A stretch of 64,000 bases of DNA from Saccharopolyspora aridisoli (GTDB taxonomy: Bacteria; Actinomycetota; Actinomycetes; Mycobacteriales; Pseudonocardiaceae). Shown here piece by piece: positions 7,774 to 16,718 of this stretch; within the stretch, counting starts at the first letter, position 1, and each line of letters opens with the position of its first letter. Made by a program: the position numbers and the translations under genes. The DNA is taken from contig NZ_SMKV01000005.1 in the NCBI RefSeq assembly GCF_004348445.1, positions 62,001 through 126,000 on the forward strand, given 5' to 3'. The notes beneath the pieces are model-generated. The model was not told the DNA's origin, did no database searches, and worked only from the letters and a program-made list of their open reading frames with translations.

Positions 7774-8877
7774 GTGCTGCCGCTGCACCCTCCGGTGAAA
7801 CCGATGCTGGCCAGTCCGGTCGACGGCGTGCCGCGCCGCGAGGGTCTGCTGTTCGAACCGAAGTGGGACGGCTTCCGCTGCCTGGCGTTCGTCGATCCCG
7901 GCAGTCCCGTGCTGCTGCAGTCGCGCACCGGGCGCGGCCTGGAACGCTACTTCCCCGAGGTTCAGGCGACGTTCTCCCAGCAGCTGGAGCGGCCGGCGGT
8001 CCTCGACGGCGAGCTGGTGGTGATCCGCCACGACTCCGACGGAGACAGGCTCGACTGGAACGTGCTCAGCGAGCGGATCCACCCCGCAGCCAGCCGGGTC
8101 AAAGCGCTCGCCGAGCGCACCCCGGCCACCTTCATCGCCTTCGACCTGCTGGCGCTGGACGACCATGACCTCACCGGATCGGCCCAGTCCGAACGCCGCT
8201 CGCTGCTCGCCGACCTGGGTCTGGACCGCCCGGGTCTGCGCACCACCCCGGCCACCGAGGACCCGGAGCTGGCCGAGGAGTGGTTCCGGCTGTTCGAGGG
8301 CGCCGGGCTGGACGGCATCATTGCCAAGCCCCTCGACGGCCCGTACGTGCCGGGCAAGCGGACGATGCTCAAGATCAAGCACTCGCGCACCGTCGACTGC
8401 GTGGTCGCCGGACTCCGCTGGCACGCCAACACCGAACCCGGCACCGCAGTGGGTTCGCTGCAGCTGGGGTTGCACGACGAGCACGGCGTGCTGCACCACG
8501 TCGGCGTCGTCGGTTCGTTCTCCGCCACGCGCAGGCGGGAGCTGGCCGGGGAGCTCACCGAGCTGATCACCGACGGCGAGCACCCGTGGGTCGGCGAGAA
8601 CGCGACCGGGCGGCGGCTGCCCGGGTCGGTGAACCGCTGGAACAGCAACGAGCAGCCGTGGGTGCCGCTGCGTCCGGCACGGGTCGTGGAGGTCTCCTAC
8701 GACCACACCGAAGGCGGGCACCCGGCCCGGTTCCGGCACACCACGCAGTTCGTGCGCTGGCGTCCCGACCGGGATCCGAAGTCCTGCGACTACGCCCAGC
8801 TGGACGAGCCGATGCGCTACGACCTGGACTCGGTGCTGTTCGGCGCCGTGCACCGCACGGAACGTTCGAGCGGGTAA
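7774..8877 (+). CDS. ATP-dependent DNA ligase (LigC-type)
   Basis: This is an ATP-dependent DNA ligase of 367 residues with an adenylation domain and an OB domain. The adenylated lysine is in FEPKWDGFR (motif I); LDGELVV (motif III), the FIAFDLLAL segment, GLDGIIAKPLDGPY (motif IV) and TMLKIKH (motif V) are intact. There is no polymerase or nuclease domain and no ku gene nearby, so it resembles mycobacterial LigC, an accessory ligase in repair. GTG 7774 follows AGGAGG at 7762-7767 with ideal spacing. The gene abuts the Asp23 operon, which may be coincidental. Confidence 0.9.
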   Translation: MLPLHPPVKPMLASPVDGVPRREGLLFEPKWDGFRCLAFVDPGSPVLLQSRTGRGLERYFPEVQATFSQQLERPAVLDGELVVIRHDSDGDRLDWNVLSERIHPAASRVKALAERTPATFIAFDLLALDDHDLTGSAQSERRSLLADLGLDRPGLRTTPATEDPELAEEWFRLFEGAGLDGIIAKPLDGPYVPGKRTMLKIKHSRTVDCVVAGLRWHANTEPGTAVGSLQLGLHDEHGVLHHVGVVGSFSATRRRELAGELTELITDGEHPWVGENATGRRLPGSVNRWNSNEQPWVPLRPARVVEVSYDHTEGGHPARFRHTTQFVRWRPDRDPKSCDYAQLDEPMRYDLDSVLFGAVHRTERSSG

Positions 8878-8880
8878 CGT
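8875..8880 (+). promoter_or_regulatory. Predicted -10 box overlapping the ligase stop codon
   Basis: TAACGT contains the ligase TAA stop and ends eight bases before GTG 8889, which lacks a ribosome-binding site. It probably drives a leaderless transcript of the next gene. Confidence 0.4.
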
Positions 8881-8888
8881 CCGCTCCC

Positions 8889-9785
8889 GTGGCAGAGCGG
8901 ATTGCGGTGATCGGTTCGGGTGGCATCGGCGGGGTGATCGCCGAAGCGGCGCACGCCGCGGGTCACGAGGTGACGATGTGCGTGCGCACCCCGTTCGAGC
9001 GGCTGGTGGTGGACGCGCCCGAGGGGCCCGCTGAGGTCCCGGTGTCGGTGGCCACCGATCCCGGTGCCCTCGGCGGGGTCGACTGGATCGTGCTGACGAC
9101 CAAGGTTCACGACGTTCCGAGCACGGCTCCCTGGCTGCGCGAGCTCGACGACGGGCGCACGCCCCTGGTGGTCGTGCAGAACGGTGTCGCGCACCGCGAG
9201 TCGGTCGCCGAGCTGCGGCTGCAGGCACCCGTGCTGCCCGCGCTGATCTACGTCGGAGCCGAGCGGACCAGTCCCGGCCGCGTGGTGCGTCGGTCGCCGG
9301 CCACCGTGCAAGTCCCCGCGGGAGATCTCGGTTCCCGGTTCGTGTCGATGCTGGCTGGCTCGGCGCTCAAGCTGCGCGAGACCCACGACTTCCACACCGC
9401 GGCCTGGCGCAAGATGCTCACCAACGTGGCACCGAACCCGATCACCGCGCTGACGCTGCGCCGCCTGGACGTGCTCGCCGACGCCGAGGTCCAGGAGCTC
9501 TGCGCGGGCATCCTCACCGAGGCGATCGCGGTCGCCCGAGCCGAGGGCGCATCGCTGGCTCAGCAGGACGCGGACCAGGTCCTCGCCGACTACACGGCCC
9601 GGATGCCTCCGACCAACGGCACCTCGATGCTCTACGACCGCATCGCCGGACTCCCCCTGGAGCACGAGAACATCACCGGAGCCCTCGTCCGAGCGGCCGA
9701 CCGCCACGGCATCCCGGTCCCCCTCAACCGGACGCTCCTGACGCTCCTCCGCGCGATCAAGCCGCATCCGCTCCCCCATGCCTGA
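8889..9785 (+). CDS. 2-dehydropantoate 2-reductase family protein
   Basis: This is a 298-residue PanE/ApbA-family NAD(P)H-dependent reductase. The N-terminal Rossmann motif is IAVIGSGGIGGVIA; VDWIVLTTKVHD and TPLVVVQNGV are the usual second signature; the catalytic lysine region is HTAAWRKMLTNVAPNPITAL, and PPTNGTSMLYD with GLPLEHENITG is the C-terminal substrate loop. Known family members reduce ketopantoate for CoA synthesis, but many paralogues act on other 2-oxo acids, so I leave the symbol empty. Start GTG 8889 has no SD; a -10-like TAACGT precedes it. Confidence 0.87.
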   Translation: MAERIAVIGSGGIGGVIAEAAHAAGHEVTMCVRTPFERLVVDAPEGPAEVPVSVATDPGALGGVDWIVLTTKVHDVPSTAPWLRELDDGRTPLVVVQNGVAHRESVAELRLQAPVLPALIYVGAERTSPGRVVRRSPATVQVPAGDLGSRFVSMLAGSALKLRETHDFHTAAWRKMLTNVAPNPITALTLRRLDVLADAEVQELCAGILTEAIAVARAEGASLAQQDADQVLADYTARMPPTNGTSMLYDRIAGLPLEHENITGALVRAADRHGIPVPLNRTLLTLLRAIKPHPLPHA

Positions 9786-9794
9786 ACCCGTGCT

Positions 9795-10718
9795 CTAGTT
9801 CGCCGGTGGGTCGCTCGACTCGGGGGTCTTGCGGGTGGTGGCGACCGAGCCGACGGAGGCGATGACGACGCAGCAGATGGCCAGCCACTGCCAGCCCGTC
9901 AGCAGTTCGCCGAGGACCACCAGGCCGGCGAGGGCGGCGACGGCTGGTTCGGTGCTCATCAGGATTCCGAACACGCGGGGCGGCATCCGGCGCAGCGCTT
10001 CTAGTTCGAGCGTGTAGGGCACCACGGAGGACATCAGCGCGACCACCAGCCCGATGATCAGCACCATCGGGCTCAGCAGCGCGGGCCCGGAATCGAAGGC
10101 GCCCACGGGCAGCGCGACCAGGGCGCCGAAGGCCATCGCCAACGCCAGTCCGGAGGTCCCGGTGGTGCGGCTGCCGAGCTTGGCGCCGAGCAGGATGTAC
10201 CCGGCCCAGCAGGCGCCCGCGGCCAGCGCGAACGCGACGCCGACCCAGTCGAGGCCGCCCTCGACGCGGGAGAGCAGGAACACGCCGGTTCCGGCCAGCA
10301 GCGCCCACACCACGTCGAGCTTGCGGTGCGACCCGAACAGCGCCACGGTCAGCGGCCCGAGGAACTCGATGGTCACCGCCGCACCCAGCGGAATCCGCTC
10401 GAAGGCCTGGTAGATGCACATGTTCATGCCGGCGAGCACCAGCCCGTACCCGGCGACGACGCGCAGCGTCGGCCAGTCCAGACGCAGTGACGGGCGGAAC
10501 ACCGCCAGCAGGACCAGCGCGGCGAACACCAGTCGCAGCAGCACCACGCCCGAGGCACCGGCGACGCTGAACAGCTGCTTGGCGAACGCGGCGCCCACCT
10601 GCACGCTGACCACGCCGACCAGCACCATCATCGGCGGCGGCACGGCTCCCAGCGCGGCGGCCGACACCCGGCTCGCGCTCCACCGACGTTCTTCTCCGGG
10701 CCCCCAGGCGACCTGCAC
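9795..10718 (-). CDS. EamA/RhtA-family exporter
   Basis: This is a drug/metabolite transporter superfamily protein with about ten predicted membrane helices in two EamA repeats. It resembles RhtA threonine/homoserine exporters: AGMNMCIYQAFERIPLGAAVTIEFLGPL and SSVVPYTLELEALRRMPPRVFGILMSTEPAVAALAG are characteristic segments. It has 307 residues. The start is GTG 10718, supported by GGAG five bases upstream on the minus strand. It converges with the PanE-like gene nine bases away. The exported compound cannot be told from sequence. Confidence 0.88.
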   Translation of the reverse strand: MQVAWGPGEERRWSASRVSAAALGAVPPPMMVLVGVVSVQVGAAFAKQLFSVAGASGVVLLRLVFAALVLLAVFRPSLRLDWPTLRVVAGYGLVLAGMNMCIYQAFERIPLGAAVTIEFLGPLTVALFGSHRKLDVVWALLAGTGVFLLSRVEGGLDWVGVAFALAAGACWAGYILLGAKLGSRTTGTSGLALAMAFGALVALPVGAFDSGPALLSPMVLIIGLVVALMSSVVPYTLELEALRRMPPRVFGILMSTEPAVAALAGLVVLGELLTGWQWLAICCVVIASVGSVATTRKTPESSDPPAN

Positions 10719-10987
10719 AACGCTCCTTCACGATCGAACGGCGACGAACAGCACGCTATCCCAGTGAACACACGACCAGGACGAGCAGTGAGGGCGCTCC
10801 TGCGCACCTCGCACCGCCCGCCGGAGGACGCCGTGCACTGGGCTCTCGCATCCGGAGCCGGGTTCGGCTTCCGGCACCGCCGAGCGAGGAGTCGCGGCGG
10901 ACCACCGCGACGAGCGTCCCCTAACCGAGGTCACACGTCGATCATGGGATGCTGCGTAGCACGTTCGCCGGTCGACTAGGAGTTCTT

Positions 10988-12547
10988 GTGCCGCGCACCA
11001 CCAACCGGGCCGGGGCCGCGCTGCTGCCGTTGCTGCTGCTGGTGGTCACCGGTTGTTCGGTCGGGCCGTCCCAGCGCCCCGCGGTCGCCTACCACGACAG
11101 CGAGCAGCAGGTGGCGCCCGCGCCGCAGCCGCCGAAGCCGCGGCCGGTGCCGCCGCTGGGCGCCGCTCCGAACGACGCGCTGAGCTGGCAGGACTGCACC
11201 GACCAGACCCGCGCTGAGCTGGGAACCCTGCCGCCCGGTCTGTCCTTCTCCTGCTCCCGCCTGCTCTCCACGCTCGACGCGCCGGAGGCCCCGGAGCGAG
11301 GCACCGCGCGCAACTCCTTGATCCGCACGGGCTCCGGCCGGGTCCCGCTGGTGGTCGTGGGCGATGTCGGCGGCGAGCCGGGCACGACCTTCGCCGCGCG
11401 GATGGCCACCCAGCTGCCACCGGAGATCCGCAACACCTTCGACATCATCGGCATGGACCGGCGAGGCACCGGCGAGTCGGAACCCGCCGACTGCGTTCCG
11501 CCGCAGCAGCGCGAGGAGGTCCTGGGCTTCGATCCGCGCGCGACCCAGCGCCCGGACCTGGACCGGCTGCTGGAGTCGGTGCTGTCTGCCAGCCAGGAGT
11601 GCCTGCTCAAGCTCGACGAGCGCCTGCAGGCCTACGACACCTGGCGCACCGCCTCCGACCTGGAAGAACTCCGCTTGGAACTGGGTGTGCCGAGACTGCA
11701 CGCGATCGGCCGCGGCGAGGCCGGGCGGCTGCTGACGACCTACGCCGAGCGGTACCCGGGCGGGGTCGGGCGGTTCGTGATCGACGGCGCCCCGGACCCG
11801 ACGCGCGACTCGATGGGGCAGGCCGAGTACCAGGCGCAGACCGCCGAGCAGACCTTCGACGTCTTCGCCGCCGACTGCGTCAGCCGCAACTGCCCGCTCG
11901 GGCCGAATCCCCGGCAGACGGTCAGCGATCTGGTCGAGCGCACCCGGAACGCTCCGCTGCCCGCGCAGGGCACGTCGGTACCGGCGGGCCGGATCACGCA
12001 GGCGGTGCTGCAGGGGCTCTCCGACCGCAACGGCTGGCCCGCGCTGACGGAGGCGCTGGCGGCGGGCGACCGCGGTGACGGAACGCGGCTCGCCGAGCTC
12101 ACCGCCCCGCTGGTCGCCGCGCAGGGGGTGAACCCGCCGTGGTTCGACGGCGAACTGATCACCAGCTGCAACGACACGACGTTGCGCGTTCCGCCGCAAC
12201 GCAGCAGCGAGATCGCGCAGGACTGGGTGAGCCGCTTCCCGCTGTTCGGTGGGGTCGCTGCGCAGCGCGTGGTGTGGTGCGGTTCGTGGCCGGTTCCGCA
12301 GCAGCCGCTGCCGACTCCCCGCCGCGCGGATCTACCGCCGATCCCGGTGATCACCACGGCCCACGATCCGCGGACGCTGGCGCTGGGCACCGACCACCTG
12401 GCCGACGAGCTGCCCACCGGGGTGTCGATGCGCTGGCAGGGCGCAGGGCACGGAGCGATCGCCCGCTCGACGTGCGTCACCGATGCGATCAGCCGATTCC
12501 TGGTGCAGGGAGTCGTGCCCACCGAAGGCATGGCCTGCCCGGAGTGA
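10988..12547 (+). CDS. TAP-like alpha/beta-hydrolase lipoprotein without nucleophile serine
   Basis: This 519-residue protein begins with a lipoprotein signal (LLPLLLLVVTGC, lipobox VTGC) and has the fold of secreted tripeptidyl aminopeptidases: FDIIGMDRRGTGESEP, the nucleophile-elbow region, FVIDGAPDPTRD, and a TAP-like C-terminal domain with IPVITTAHDPRT and WQGAGHGAIARSTC. The acid (AHDP) and histidine (AGHG) positions remain, but the elbow reads IGRGEAG where relatives have VG-x-S-Y-G, so the catalytic serine is glycine. It may be a pseudo-hydrolase that binds peptides. GTG 10988 is placed by AGGAG at 10978-10982; an upstream ATG at 10949 is less likely. Confidence 0.85.
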   Translation: MPRTTNRAGAALLPLLLLVVTGCSVGPSQRPAVAYHDSEQQVAPAPQPPKPRPVPPLGAAPNDALSWQDCTDQTRAELGTLPPGLSFSCSRLLSTLDAPEAPERGTARNSLIRTGSGRVPLVVVGDVGGEPGTTFAARMATQLPPEIRNTFDIIGMDRRGTGESEPADCVPPQQREEVLGFDPRATQRPDLDRLLESVLSASQECLLKLDERLQAYDTWRTASDLEELRLELGVPRLHAIGRGEAGRLLTTYAERYPGGVGRFVIDGAPDPTRDSMGQAEYQAQTAEQTFDVFAADCVSRNCPLGPNPRQTVSDLVERTRNAPLPAQGTSVPAGRITQAVLQGLSDRNGWPALTEALAAGDRGDGTRLAELTAPLVAAQGVNPPWFDGELITSCNDTTLRVPPQRSSEIAQDWVSRFPLFGGVAAQRVVWCGSWPVPQQPLPTPRRADLPPIPVITTAHDPRTLALGTDHLADELPTGVSMRWQGAGHGAIARSTCVTDAISRFLVQGVVPTEGMACPE

Positions 12548-12579
12548 TCCCGCAACACCCCGGGCGGGCCACCACCGCT

Positions 12580-12672
12580 TCAGCCGCAGCTGGAGCAGCA
12601 GCCACAGGAAGGACCGCTGCAGCTGCCGCAGCAGCTGCAACCGCCCTGGTGCGGTGCGTCGGTGCCGACCAT
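12580..12672 (-). CDS. Cysteine-rich 30-residue peptide (8 Cys)
   Basis: This micro-ORF has an ATG at 12672 preceded by GGAGG with a six-base spacer, and ends in TGA at 12580. It encodes 30 residues: a short leader MVGTDAPHQGG, then 19 residues containing eight cysteines (positions 12, 14, 15, 18, 23, 25, 26, 29) with only Ser, Gly and one Pro between them. Nearly every Cys codon is TGC. It lies 151 bases downstream of the DUF4389 gene on the same strand and converges with the TAP-like gene. I recognise no family; a metal-binding peptide or precursor of a modified peptide are possibilities. No modification enzyme is adjacent. Confidence 0.6.
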   Translation of the reverse strand: MVGTDAPHQGGCSCCGSCSGPSCGCCSSCG

Positions 12673-12823
12673 CTCCGACCTCCGATCGGTGTTGGATACC
12701 AGCACCGTCCGATGTTCCTCGCCGATCCAACCGCCGGAACACCGCTGCACGAGCGAACCGACGTCGCCCGAGGAGCGGAACCCGGCGGCTGCGATCAGTG
12801 ACCGAGCAGGGTCGTCGGGTCGG

Positions 12824-13594
12824 TCATCCGAGGTGGGCGTACTGGTACTCGTGCGGGGACGGCTGCGTGGACGACATCGCGCCGTTGCCCACCATCGCGA
12901 GCACGCCGAGAACGATGAACACGATCAGCAGGACCCGCCCGCCCCGGGACATCACCAGCGGCCGCGTGCCGGCCGCGACCTTGGCGGCCTCGCCCTCCTC
13001 GCGGGCGTCGCCGAACAGCCGCTTCGGGTAGGCGCCGGTGAGCAGGCAGATGTAGGCGTTGGTGCGCATCGAGTAGCGCAAGGCGGCCACCGAGGCGTCG
13101 AAGACCGGGCGCGGATTGCGACCCATGACCAGGATGATCAGCCACAGGAAGAATGCCAGGACGCCGAAGCCCCACGAGGTCACCGCGGCCACGACAGCCG
13201 CCGGGATCAGCAGGACGAACCGGAACAGCACCGCCCAGCGGTTGAGCGTGCCCGGCCGGATCTCGACGTCGACCGGGAACTCCGGATCGCCCACGACGAA
13301 CGGCGGGTAGCGGTCGACCAGCAGCCACGCGGAGGCTCCGACCCGCGTGCTGTAGGAGATGTAGAGGGTGAGGAAACCGGAGATCCACTCGGGGAGCCTG
13401 CCCAGGACCAGCGCGGCGAACCAGCCGATGAACGCCACCACCGCCGCCGCGACGCCCAGCGCCCACAGCACGATGAAGTGCGGGATGAGCAGCAGCATCC
13501 GCAGCAGCACGGTCCAGCGGCGGTGCCGCTGCGGTGGCGTGATCAGCAGCTCGGGCAGGAACCGGCCGTCTTCGACTGCGGCTGACTCGCTCAA
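12824..13594 (-). CDS. DUF4389 membrane protein
   Basis: This 256-residue protein has several membrane helices and the duplicated DUF4389 pattern. Each half has RRWTVLLRMLLLIPHFIVLW / NRWAVLFRFVLLIPAAVVAAV, then GWFAALVLGRLPEWI / LWLIILVMGRNPRPV, then a motif with a conserved Tyr and Pro near LTGAYPKR. The function of the family is unknown. TTG 13594 is chosen because GGGAGG lies five bases upstream; GTG 13600 is in frame but sits on the SD. The micro-ORF at 12580-12672 may be co-transcribed downstream. Confidence 0.85.
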   Translation of the reverse strand: MSESAAVEDGRFLPELLITPPQRHRRWTVLLRMLLLIPHFIVLWALGVAAAVVAFIGWFAALVLGRLPEWISGFLTLYISYSTRVGASAWLLVDRYPPFVVGDPEFPVDVEIRPGTLNRWAVLFRFVLLIPAAVVAAVTSWGFGVLAFFLWLIILVMGRNPRPVFDASVAALRYSMRTNAYICLLTGAYPKRLFGDAREEGEAAKVAAGTRPLVMSRGGRVLLIVFIVLGVLAMVGNGAMSSTQPSPHEYQYAHLG

Positions 13595-13739
13595 AGCCAC
13601 CCTCCCGGCGCTCCACGTTGATTCGTCCCAGCCTAGGCGACCTGCGGCGGCGGCGAGTGCGATTACCCCTGGTCGGCCCCACTCCATTCGGTGAACGCGG
13701 CAATTCCGCTCCCCGCTGACGAGGCGATACGGTGTGCCG

Positions 13740-14033
13740 ATGCAGCGCCGTGAATCCGAGGAGCCTGCCCGCTTCGGCGACCTGGACGACCTCGATCAAG
13801 ACGATCCCGAGGTCCGCGCGTTCGCCGAGCACCGCGCGCGGATGGACCGGCCGAACTCCGAGGCCACGGTCGAGGGGATGTTGCGCGGGGTGGACGAGTT
13901 CGCCCAGAGCGCCAACCGCACCGGAGGACACCGCAGGCTGGTGGCGGTGGCCGTCGTCGTGCTGATCCTGTTCGGCGTGCTGTTCACGGTCTGGAACGCG
14001 GTGGCCTACATGCTCGGGGTGTTCTTCGGCTGA
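13740..14033 (+). CDS. Small single-pass membrane protein
   Basis: This encodes 97 residues: an acidic N-terminal part (FGDLDDLDQDDPEVRAFAEHRARMD) and one C-terminal membrane helix (RLVAVAVVVLILFGVLFTVW), giving a tail-anchored topology. I do not recognise a named family. TACGGT at 13728-13733 ends six bases before ATG 13740 and there is no SD, which points to a leaderless mRNA. It is divergent from the DUF4389 gene and lies 68 bases before msrB. Confidence 0.75.
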   Translation: MQRRESEEPARFGDLDDLDQDDPEVRAFAEHRARMDRPNSEATVEGMLRGVDEFAQSANRTGGHRRLVAVAVVVLILFGVLFTVWNAVAYMLGVFFG

Positions 14034-14089
14034 TCGTGGCCTGGACCTCGATGCGACCGGGTGACTTAGCAATCGATCTTCGATCGCAT

Positions 14090-14095
14090 TAGCGT
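14090..14095 (+). promoter_or_regulatory. Predicted -10 box of leaderless msrB
   Basis: TAGCGT ends six bases before ATG 14102. The purine-rich GGGAG that follows is too close to the ATG to act as a normal SD. Confidence 0.45.
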
Positions 14096-14101
14096 GGGAG
14101 C

Positions 14102-14518
14102 ATGGATCCGGTTGCAGGCACTCCCAAGGTCACCAAGAGCGAGCAGGAGTGGCGGGAGCAGCTCACCCCGAACGAGTTCGCGGTGCTGCGCCAGTCCGCC
14201 ACCGAACCCGCGTGGGTGGGCGAGTACGTCGACACCAAGACCACCGGCGTCTACGAGTGCCGGGGCTGCGGAGCGGAGCTGTTCCGCAGCGAGACCAAGT
14301 TCGAGTCGCACTGCGGCTGGCCGTCGTTCTACGACCCGAGCGACTCCGACGCGGTGATCGTCCGCGAGGACCGCAGCATGGGCATGGTCCGCACGGAGGT
14401 CCTCTGCGCCTCCTGCCACGGTCACCTCGGTCACGTCTTCACCGGCGAGGGCTACGCGACGCCCACCGACCAGCGCTACTGCATCAACTCGATCGCCGTC
14501 CGCCTGGTCGAGAGCTGA
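14102..14518 (+). CDS. msrB: Peptide-methionine (R)-S-oxide reductase
   Basis: MsrB reduces the R-epimer of methionine sulfoxide in oxidised proteins in the cytoplasm. All hallmarks are present in 138 residues: the zinc-binding CRGC and CASC pairs, FESHCGWPSFYDP, HLGHVFTGEGY, and the catalytic cysteine in RYCINS. It is a stand-alone MsrB without an MsrA domain, and msrA is not in this window. It is followed by a strong bidirectional hairpin. This gene opens the block that is syntenic with the mycobacterial msrB-hemQ region. Confidence 0.96.
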   Translation: MDPVAGTPKVTKSEQEWREQLTPNEFAVLRQSATEPAWVGEYVDTKTTGVYECRGCGAELFRSETKFESHCGWPSFYDPSDSDAVIVREDRSMGMVRTEVLCASCHGHLGHVFTGEGYATPTDQRYCINSIAVRLVES

Positions 14519-14526
14519 CCCGCGAC

Positions 14527-14567
14527 GGAAGGAGGCCCAGCACTCCTTGAGCGCTGGGCCTCCTTCC
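14527..14567. terminator. Bidirectional hairpin terminator
   Basis: A perfect 15-bp inverted repeat (arms 14527-14541 and 14553-14567, 11-nt loop) closes both msrB and the convergent hemQ. Confidence 0.8.
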
Positions 14568-14575
14568 TGGGTGCC

Positions 14576-15271
14576 TCAGGGAAGCCGGGTGACGAGGTCG
14601 GTGACCTCGACGCGGTGCCCGGTGTAGAACGGGATCTCCTCGCGGACGTGCAGGCGGGCCTCCGTGCCGCGCAGGTGGCGCATCAGGTCGACGATGCGGT
14701 GCAGCTCGTCGGCCTCGAAGGCGAGCATCCACTCGTAGTCGCCCAGCGCGAAGGACGCGACGGTGTTGGCGCGCACGTCCGGGTAGTCGCGGGCTTCCTT
14801 GCCGTGGTCGGCGAGCATCTTGCGGCGCTCGTCATCGGGCAGCAGGTACCACTCGTAGGACCGCACGAAGGGGTACACGCAGATGTACTTCTTCGGGTCC
14901 TCACCGGCCATGAACGCCGGGATGTGGCTCTTGTTGAACTCCGCGGGACGGTGCAACGCCACGTTGCTCCACACCGGCTCGGAGGACTGGCCGAGCGGGG
15001 TTTCGCGGCGGAACCCGGTGTAGGCGGCCTGCACGGCCTCGATCTCCTCCGCGTGCCACCAGATCATGAAGTCCGCGTCGGCGCGCAGGCCGGACACGTC
15101 GTAGACACCGCGCACCACGACACCGGATTCCGCCAGCGAGTCCAGGTACTCCTGGGTCACCTGCGCGGCCTTGGCCCGGTCTTCGGGCAGGGTTCCCTGC
15201 TCGATCCGGAAGACCGACCACATGGTGTAGCGGATGGTGTCGTTGAGCTCGTCGTAATTCAGCCGCGCCAT
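14576..15271 (-). CDS. hemQ: Coproheme decarboxylase HemQ
   Basis: HemQ (ChdC), a chlorite-dismutase-family protein of 231 residues, decarboxylates coproheme III to protoheme, the last step of the coproporphyrin-dependent pathway of Gram-positive bacteria. Typical segments are [19 protein letters not shown] at the start, [39 protein letters not shown] and [18 protein letters not shown]; the Tyr in the [10 protein letters not shown] stretch is the known catalytic region. It is last in hemE-hemG-hemQ, 19 bases after hemG. ATG 15271 begins the conserved N-terminus; the SD is weak. Confidence 0.94.
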   Translation of the reverse strand: MARLNYDELNDTIRYTMWSVFRIEQGTLPEDRAKAAQVTQEYLDSLAESGVVVRGVYDVSGLRADADFMIWWHAEEIEAVQAAYTGFRRETPLGQSSEPVWSNVALHRPAEFNKSHIPAFMAGEDPKKYICVYPFVRSYEWYLLPDDERRKMLADHGKEARDYPDVRANTVASFALGDYEWMLAFEADELHRIVDLMRHLRGTEARLHVREEIPFYTGHRVEVTDLVTRLP

Positions 15272-15290
15272 GCCTTCATGGTCCCACTGC

Positions 15291-16718
15291 TCAGCGCTCG
15301 GGCTGCACCAGGTCCCGCGTGATGCTGGTCGCTGCCGCCTCACCGGTAGCCACGCACGCGGGCACACCGACGCCGTGCAGCGCGGCTCCGGCGATCGCCA
15401 GACCCGGAACCCCGGCCACCTCGCGTTCCACGTCGGCGACCAGGTCCAGGTGCCCGACGCCGTACTGCGGTAGTCCCCCGCCCCAGCGCAGCACCGCCGA
15501 TTCCACCGGTTCAGCGGTGATCCCGGTCAGCTCGGCCAGGTCCGCGCGGACGCGGCGCAGCAGCTCCTCGTCGTCCAGGCGGAGGTCCTCGGTCTCGCCG
15601 AAGCGGCCGACCGAACCTCGCAGCAGCACCTCTCCCCCGGAACCGCGCAGGTGCGGCCACTTGTTGCTGGAGAAGGTGAATGCCTTGGCGGTGAACGGGG
15701 TTCCGCCGGAGTGCCGCTCACCGCGCGCGATCAGCGCACCGGAGGCCGGGGTGCCGTCGTGCTCGGGCAGCTGAGTGCCGGGCGGCAGCGCGAGACCGAC
15801 CACGACCATCGACGCCAGTTCGACCTCGGCGAGCTTCGCGGCAGCAGCGGGAACGGGGCCCTGCAGGAGTTTCCGAGCAGCGGGCGCCGGGACCGCGAGC
15901 ACCACCGCGTCGACGTCGAGGTGCTCCGGAGCGGGTGCCGAGCCGATCTCCAGCCGCCAGCCCTCGCCGGTGCGGACCAGCGCGCGGACCGGAAGACCGA
16001 GCCGCACCTCCACGTCGGCGGCCACCAGCAGCCGGTCGAGCAGCTCCCGGTAGCCGTTCCGGAAGGCACCGAAAACGGGTTGCGGCGCACCGGGTTTCGG
16101 CGTCGGCAGCGCAGCGCGGGCAGCAGTGGTGATCCAGCCCGCGCCGTCGTCGAGCGCCTTGGCCAGGGCAGGGACCGTCGCGCGCAGGCCCAGCCGGTTG
16201 GCGTCCCCGGCGTAGACGCCGCCGAGCAGCGGCTCCACCAGCCGGTCGACGACCTCGTCGCCGACGCGGGCGCGCAGCAGGTCGCCCACCGAGATGTCCG
16301 CGCCGAGCTCGATCGGCGGCATCTCGGCTTCGGCTCGCACTGCGGCGATCCCGGCGTCGGAGAGCACTCCGGCGACCGACCCGGCTTCGGCGGGAACTCC
16401 CATCACCGTGCCGCCGGGCAACCGCTGGGTCCGCCCACCTGCCCGAACGGTCGCAGCCGCACCCGCCGGGTGCACGACCTCGGAGCGAACGCCCAGCTCC
16501 TCGGCCAGGTCCAGCACCTCGGGCCGCCGGGCCAGGAACGCCTCGGCACCCAGGTCGAACGGGCGCCCGGCGAGTTCGACGGTGCGCAGCTTGCCGCCGA
16601 GCCGGCAGGCCTGCTCCACCAGCACGACCTCGGCTTCGGCGCCCAGCTCGCGGCGGAGCCGGTGGGCGGCGGCCAGTCCGGCCACACCACCCCCGACGAC
16701 CGCGACGCGGCGGGCCAT
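15291..16718 (-). CDS. hemG: Coproporphyrinogen/protoporphyrinogen oxidase (HemG/HemY type)
   Basis: This is a 475-residue FAD-dependent oxidase. The N-terminal dinucleotide-binding motif is [17 protein letters not shown], followed by [31 protein letters not shown]; the C-terminal FAD segment is [26 protein letters not shown]. In organisms with HemQ the natural substrate is coproporphyrinogen III (CgoX). Its ATG shares one base with the hemE stop (TGATG), so hemE and hemG are translationally coupled. Ferrochelatase is not in this window. Confidence 0.93.
   Translation of the reverse strand: MARRVAVVGGGVAGLAAAHRLRRELGAEAEVVLVEQACRLGGKLRTVELAGRPFDLGAEAFLARRPEVLDLAEELGVRSEVVHPAGAAATVRAGGRTQRLPGGTVMGVPAEAGSVAGVLSDAGIAAVRAEAEMPPIELGADISVGDLLRARVGDEVVDRLVEPLLGGVYAGDANRLGLRATVPALAKALDDGAGWITTAARAALPTPKPGAPQPVFGAFRNGYRELLDRLLVAADVEVRLGLPVRALVRTGEGWRLEIGSAPAPEHLDVDAVVLAVPAPAARKLLQGPVPAAAAKLAEVELASMVVVGLALPPGTQLPEHDGTPASGALIARGERHSGGTPFTAKAFTFSSNKWPHLRGSGGEVLLRGSVGRFGETEDLRLDDEELLRRVRADLAELTGITAEPVESAVLRWGGGLPQYGVGHLDLVADVEREVAGVPGLAIAGAALHGVGVPACVATGEAAATSITRDLVQPER

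Noticed and set aside
12583-12650. CAG/CTG-rich run on the plus strand resembling a short tandem repeat
   Set aside because: It is the antisense of the TGC/AGC codons of the cysteine-rich peptide, not a repeat array.
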